The position numbers were made by a program, and so were the translations under genes. A stretch of 64,000 bases of DNA from Nereocystis luetkeana (lineage: Eukaryota; Sar; Phaeophyceae; Laminariales; Laminariaceae): assembly GCA_031213475.1 (NCBI GenBank), contig JARUPZ010000002.1, positions 9,002,830 to 9,066,829 on the forward strand, in the 5' to 3' direction. The notes beneath the pieces were generated by a model. That model ran no database searches and was not told where the DNA came from. It worked only from the letters and a program-made list of their open reading frames with translations. Shown piece after piece: positions 59,692 through 64,000 of this stretch (the stretch's first letter is position 1; every line of letters starts with the position of its first letter).

Positions 59692-62600
59692 GCAATGCTG
59701 GAGGACTTCCTCCGATCGACGGATGGCAACGAGGTCATGGGAGACCTGTCCGAGGGCCTCGAAGCGCGCAGAGAGGACCTGGTCTGCCCCGACCCCTCGC
59801 GATGCTTCCCCAAGACGGCGGAGGATCGAGCCGCCTTGCAGAGCGGCAGCGTGGTGGTGAAGGGGTTCCGCGCGAAGGTGGCCATAGGATGGTCGGGGGA
59901 AGGGGGATGGGGGGGTATCGGAGGTGTGGGGCTGGGTGGTGGGAGGGCTTCGGGCGGTTTTCTATTTTCCGCCGCAGTATATTCATGTGTGGATATATAT
60001 TTATATGTACGTGAGCGCGGCAAGGTTACGTTTCAGTGTTGATCGAGCGTTTGGTTTCAATGTTGAATCGAACGTTTCGCTTCAGTGCCGATTGAGACGT
60101 GAAAAATAGTGGCCAAGTGGCATGTTGTTGGTGTTTCTGACTCCAGCGGGCGAGGTGATCTGGCTGAGCTGCTAGAGGACACGATCGCCTTAGTATCTGC
60201 TGCTGCTGCTGCTCTCTTGCAATGAGCGCCAAGTAACCGGAGAATATTGATAGCATTCCCATTTTGGAATGAGGAGAGGTGGGGGATCCGATACCACGCA
60301 GCAGTTAGCTACATGGATGAGTGTGCATGTATTGATGATCGCTCACCATTTTTTTCGTGTCCTATCGTTGCATTTCGGTTAGAGAGGTTGGACCCAAAAT
60401 ATTCGCCCGTTTTCGCCTGGGTGCTGCCCGGCGCTGTGCTTTGCGGTCGTTTTGTCGGCCAACCGACCAACGTCTTGTATACGGCTGTACCGTCCAAATG
60501 GCTGAGCGTGTTACGTAAGTGTGTCTCGTCGAAAATGAAGCCAGGAGTGCATACCCGTTTTTGATATCGTATGGGAGCGGTATAATTTAATCTATGCCTG
60601 GTACCAGGTATATATTACTGTTTGTGACAATGCCGAGCACACTCTTGCCGCCATCCACCTCTTTCGACGGCTTTTGTTTGCTTCGTGAGTTTTCACGAGC
60701 ATGTCTTGTCTTGCCCCCCCTCTGTGTGTTTGGTGCGCTTGTGGGTGTATGTGTGCACGTGCAGCTGCCGCCCCAAGCGGTGACGGAGCTTGTGGTCCTT
60801 TCTGACGAGCTCAACATCAACGAGGTGGTGTGCGTGGAGCTGTGGTCGCAGGTGACAACCCTCTTTTGCTGTGTTTAGAAATGCCAGTACCTGGCAGGCG
60901 TTTCGCTCTGTTGAAAGAGTGGTGGGTCACCGTTTTGAACATACCTGGTAGGTCATTCAGCTGTGTTGTAAACGAGATGTTTTACTGTGTTAAAATGCGT
61001 TTCGCTGCGTATGCTACAATGTTAAACTGCGTCTCTGTATTGAAAGGCGTTTCTCTGTGCCACAAGGCGTTCCTTTGTGTTGAAAGGCGCTTCGCGTACG
61101 GTGCCGCACGGTATCCTAAATGTGCAGTACACCGCACTGTGGATCGTTCGCCTCGCCGCGCGGCAGGACCGTCGCGAGAGGTCTAACGAGAGACATGAGC
61201 TCCGACGCTTTGCGTTTTTTGCCGACAGTTCCCTGCCTGAACATTGAATTTTCTACTTTTCACAGTCACTACCACGCAAAGATCAATCGCCTGCCGAGTT
61301 ATTCCACATGTCGGGAACCCGCTCGTTCCCTCGACGGGTACAATCGTACCCCGCAGTACCAACGCAAGCAGCTACCCCACTTCTCGCACCCCTCCCCCCA
61401 CACGCCAAACCCTACATGCGGGGGCTTCGCGCGCCCCGACCCTGATATGGTATTTCACGCTCCCTACGGCTGCTATGAACCCTTTCATGGTAGGGCTCCT
61501 GTGCAGTGACACCCACTGAAAACCACCATTTATATTGTGTACGCATTTTTTTATGTTCATGTGTTTGTAGACACTTGTTTATAGACACTTGTTGGTAGTC
61601 GGCGAGGCCAATACGTTCTACTTTTTCTATTTTTCCCGATGTATTGACGAGCTCAACGCGCCATCCATATTTCGATCGCTACCAGCCTGACAGCTACTAC
61701 CGGAGTGAGTGCCTTGTGCTCGTGCAACCTGCTACCTCTGGCCCGACGTGGGCTAGGCTCGCTCTTCTAGACAGTACACGATTATTGCTCTCAAGCCCTG
61801 CCTACCGGGGGCTGCGATCACGTTTTGTCCTAGAGTAGTGGAACATGCAGTTCTCTCTGCGCTCTGCGATCGCTTGTGTTTTTTGGCTTGTATACAACTA
61901 AACATGCCCTTCTCTCTTGGTGTCATACCAACACAACACAAGCTTGTGTTCTGCCAGGTGTTAAACCCTGTACGATATCTCACATTCGTATTTTTCAGGT
62001 GAACGAGCCTTGGCAGCGGCGGGCGCTAGAGAAAAGGCTCGCGGATCCGGCGGGGAGCCTGAGCGACGATCTGCCGCTCGCCGCCCGGAAGCTATTTTAC
62101 CTCGAGCGCCACAGCCTGCTGCTCTTCGAGGCAGGGCTTTTCAAGGTACGCTTTTTTTTCGCTTTTTTGTCACCCTCGTGCACACCCCCCCTCCGACCCC
62201 TTTTCACCCCGGGGGCCCCCATTCATCCCCTCCTTTAATCATTTCCCACCCGGGCGATCCCCTTCGTTCAACCCACCCTTCTGATCCCTATCCACCCCGG
62301 GGATGGCCCTCATTCATCCCCTGTCTCACCGCCCGGGGATCGCCTCGGTACATCCCCGTCGTCCCAGTCCCACTCCTACCAACCCAGGGACCGGTCTCAT
62401 TTAGCCCACCCCCCTACTCCGTCTTGAAAGGGATGCGTGGTCAATGGTCAACGACTAAGGCAAGCAACAAATGAGTACCCGCCCTCCTCCGGCCATCTGC
62501 CCCCCCCCCCCCGTGTGTGGCCCTCGTTTTGTCCTTGACTCCTTGCGTTTGTTGTTGTTGTTGTGTTGTTGTATATTTTGAAGGCGGCGCTGATGGGGGG

Positions 62601-63756
62601 CTTGTCCACCGCTAAGAGGGCGGTGGTCGATCGAGAGATTTTCTGCCTCCTGGAGAAGGGCCTTGCCCCAAACCTCATGAGCTTCGTGGCCGAGATCCTG
62701 GGCCCCGAGGGGCTGCGGCGAGCGTCCCCTGCCACGGCGTCGGGCGGCCAGGTGAGCGGTTTAGGGGAGTGGGAGAGGGGTGAGGGGTGAGATGGGGTGG
62801 GGTGCGATGGGGTGCGGTGAGTGGGGTGGAGAAAGGGAGGGGGGGCTAAGGGAGGGGAGGAGAGGGGAGGGGAAACTTGCCGAGTAAAATTATGCAATGA
62901 GGCTGTTGAAGATATGTGTGCATGATCTCATGTGAGCGGATCTATACTTTTTCGTTGTGTATGCTCATCGGGTGGAAGCGGCGGGGGAAACGGGCAGGAG
63001 GGGTGGCAGTTGAAAATGTTTCGGCGCACACACCTGAAGAGCTGTCTGCGGCTGTTCACCTTGCCAGTCAGCGGGTGCGACGGCGGTGAGCATGTATTGA
63101 TCCGGGGTACGACCCACTGGAGCTGCCGACGCTCGTTCATATATGGAAGTTGCTTTACAGTAGTTCCGGGAATGAGAGCGTGGCGCTGTCTCGAAAGCGA
63201 TGCAAGGAAGACATGAGACGATACGTCCCGGCTGCTACTACTCTTGTTGCCGCTGCTGTTGCTGCTGATGTTGCCCCTGCTCTTGATGTTTCCGTTATTG
63301 TTGCTGCCGTCGTCGCTGACGTTGCTGCTACCATCGATGCTGCCGCCGCCGCTGTTGTTCCTGCTGCTGTTGTTGCTGCTTGCCGCGTTTGTTGGCGCTG
63401 TTGCTGTGGCTGTTGCGGCTGCTGTTGCTGCTACCGCTGTTACCGCTGGTGCTGGTGCTGCCGCCGCCACTGGTGTTGCTGGTGCTGGGGCGCCGCTGCT
63501 GCTGGTGTTGATGGTGCTGCTGGTCCTGCTGGTGATGGTGTTACTATTGGTGTTACTACTGGTGTTACTACTGGCGCTCTTTTTCTCCCGGTGGCAGGCG
63601 GTTGCGCCCGGGGGTTTCGGCGCGGCGGCACCCACCCCCGCGGCGCCGGCAGCGGGCGGCTTGACGGAGGGGGCGGTGGCGCGGCGGGAAGATTTCATGC
63701 TGGACTCTCTCGTCTGTTCGGTGGAGGTCCTGTTTTTCATCTATTACTCGTACCAG
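59692..63756 (+). CDS. NUP205: NUP205/NUP192-family inner-ring nucleoporin, N-terminal part
   Basis: Exons 59692-59877, 60765-60851, 61999-62145, 62584-62751 and 63598-63756 all begin and end in phase 0, giving 249 residues; the last donor (GTGAGG at 63757) shows that the gene continues beyond the window. The match to the NUP205 N-terminus is in order: SGSVVVKGFRAK with LPPQAVTELVVLSDELNINE (the ILSDLFDIGE helix of animals), RKLFYLERHSLLLFEAGLF with AALMGGLSTA, then LEKGLAPNLMSFVAEILG. NUP205 and NUP188 type alpha-solenoids build the inner ring of the nuclear pore with NUP93. The last exon has a Gly/Ala/Pro-rich insertion (GFGAAAPTPAAPAAGG) before the conserved helix ending IYYSYQ. Every intron is phase 0, which would permit exon skipping without frameshift. 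Confidence 0.85.
62840..62876 (+). repeat. GGGGA-rich simple sequence
   Basis: A purine-rich stretch of GGGGAGGGG-type repeats in the fourth nucleoporin intron, preceded by GGGGTG repeats from 62780. It could form G-quadruplex structures in RNA. Confidence 0.6.
63232..63590 (+). repeat. degenerate GCT/GTT trinucleotide repeat in an intron
   Basis: About 360 bases dominated by GCTGTTGCT, GCTGCC and GGTGTT triplets. All three phases and both strands are long open frames (Leu-rich, Ala/Val-rich, Ser/Asn/Thr-rich), as expected of a triplet repeat. It ends directly before the pyrimidine tract and CAG acceptor of the exon at 63598, so I read it as intron, not coding sequence. Confidence 0.75.
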
Positions 63757-63819
63757 GTGAGGAGAGTGATGAGGTGGACGGTGAGCGGGGGGTGCTTGAG
63801 GGAGATGAGGAGGGGGGGG

Positions 63820-63997
63820 GAGGGGGGGGTGTACTCGATGAGAGAGATGTACTCAGAGTTCTTGCATGGCCGTAGTCGTATGACCATTGACCCTCGCATG
63901 AGGAGGGGGGGGGGGGGGGGGGGGTGCTCGATGAGAGATATGTACTCGATCTCATGCATGGCCGTAGTCGTATGACCATATACCCTCGCACCCCTAC
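63820..63997. repeat. dispersed repeat with poly-G, two tandem copies
   Basis: Two copies of a unit with GTACTCGATGAGAGAnATGT, CATGGCCGTAGTCGTATGAC and CCCTCGCA, each preceded by a run of G. In reverse complement it matches 3082-3195 near the other end of the window. It lies in the intron after the last visible nucleoporin exon. Confidence 0.65.
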
Positions 63998-64000
63998 AAT

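Noticed and set aside
63244..63975. 243-codon Leu-rich frame and its Ser/Asn-rich antisense partner
   Set aside because: Both arise from a triplet repeat; only the part from 63598 in the nucleoporin frame is supported as exon.

Overview
The window looks like nuclear DNA of a multicellular stramenopile, most probably a brown alga of the Ectocarpus type. The reasons are: genes split into many short exons by introns of about 0.5-7 kb with GT-AG borders; introns full of poly-C/poly-G runs, microsatellites, SINE-like and LINE-derived repeats; a flagellar axoneme gene (PACRG); and neighbouring genes that mostly alternate in strand, a layout described for Ectocarpus. The species is an inference; no marker gene is present.

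I rebuilt gene models by matching exon reading frame, splice phase and family conservation by eye. From left to right: (1) + strand EF-hand calcium sensor, exons at 633, 4495 and 5459, with both introns carrying a tRNA-derived SINE; (2) - strand gene 17197-7472 for a protein of about 2234 residues with Sfi1-like, IQ, ankyrin and WW modules; (3) + strand PACRG, 17714-23458; (4) - strand UTP11 (SSU processome), 31682-25850; (5) + strand UFD1-domain protein with an N-terminal signal peptide, 32057-38166; (6) - strand ALKBH6 dioxygenase, 42887-39698; (7) a decayed non-LTR retrotransposon, about 46060-43440; (8) - strand ECHDC1-type crotonase, 52055-46307, with two tandem 1.2 kb repeat elements in its first intron; (9) + strand NUP205/NUP192-family nucleoporin, from 59692 (first exon perhaps at 52493) running off the right edge.

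The gene pairs 2/3, 4/5 and 8/9 are head to head with about 0.4-0.5 kb between start codons, so shared divergent promoters are likely. Pairs 3/4 and 5/6 are tail to tail. The genes are mostly housekeeping (ribosome assembly, nuclear pore, axoneme, nucleic-acid or protein repair, metabolite repair) and do not form one pathway.

The most interesting points are the UFD1 protein with a secretory leader (a candidate for the symbiont-derived ERAD-like import machinery, SELMA, of red-type complex plastids), the unusual Sfi1-IQ-ankyrin-WW protein, and a family of LINE-derived elements, one with three tandem 622-bp units. All exon borders are predictions from sequence alone.
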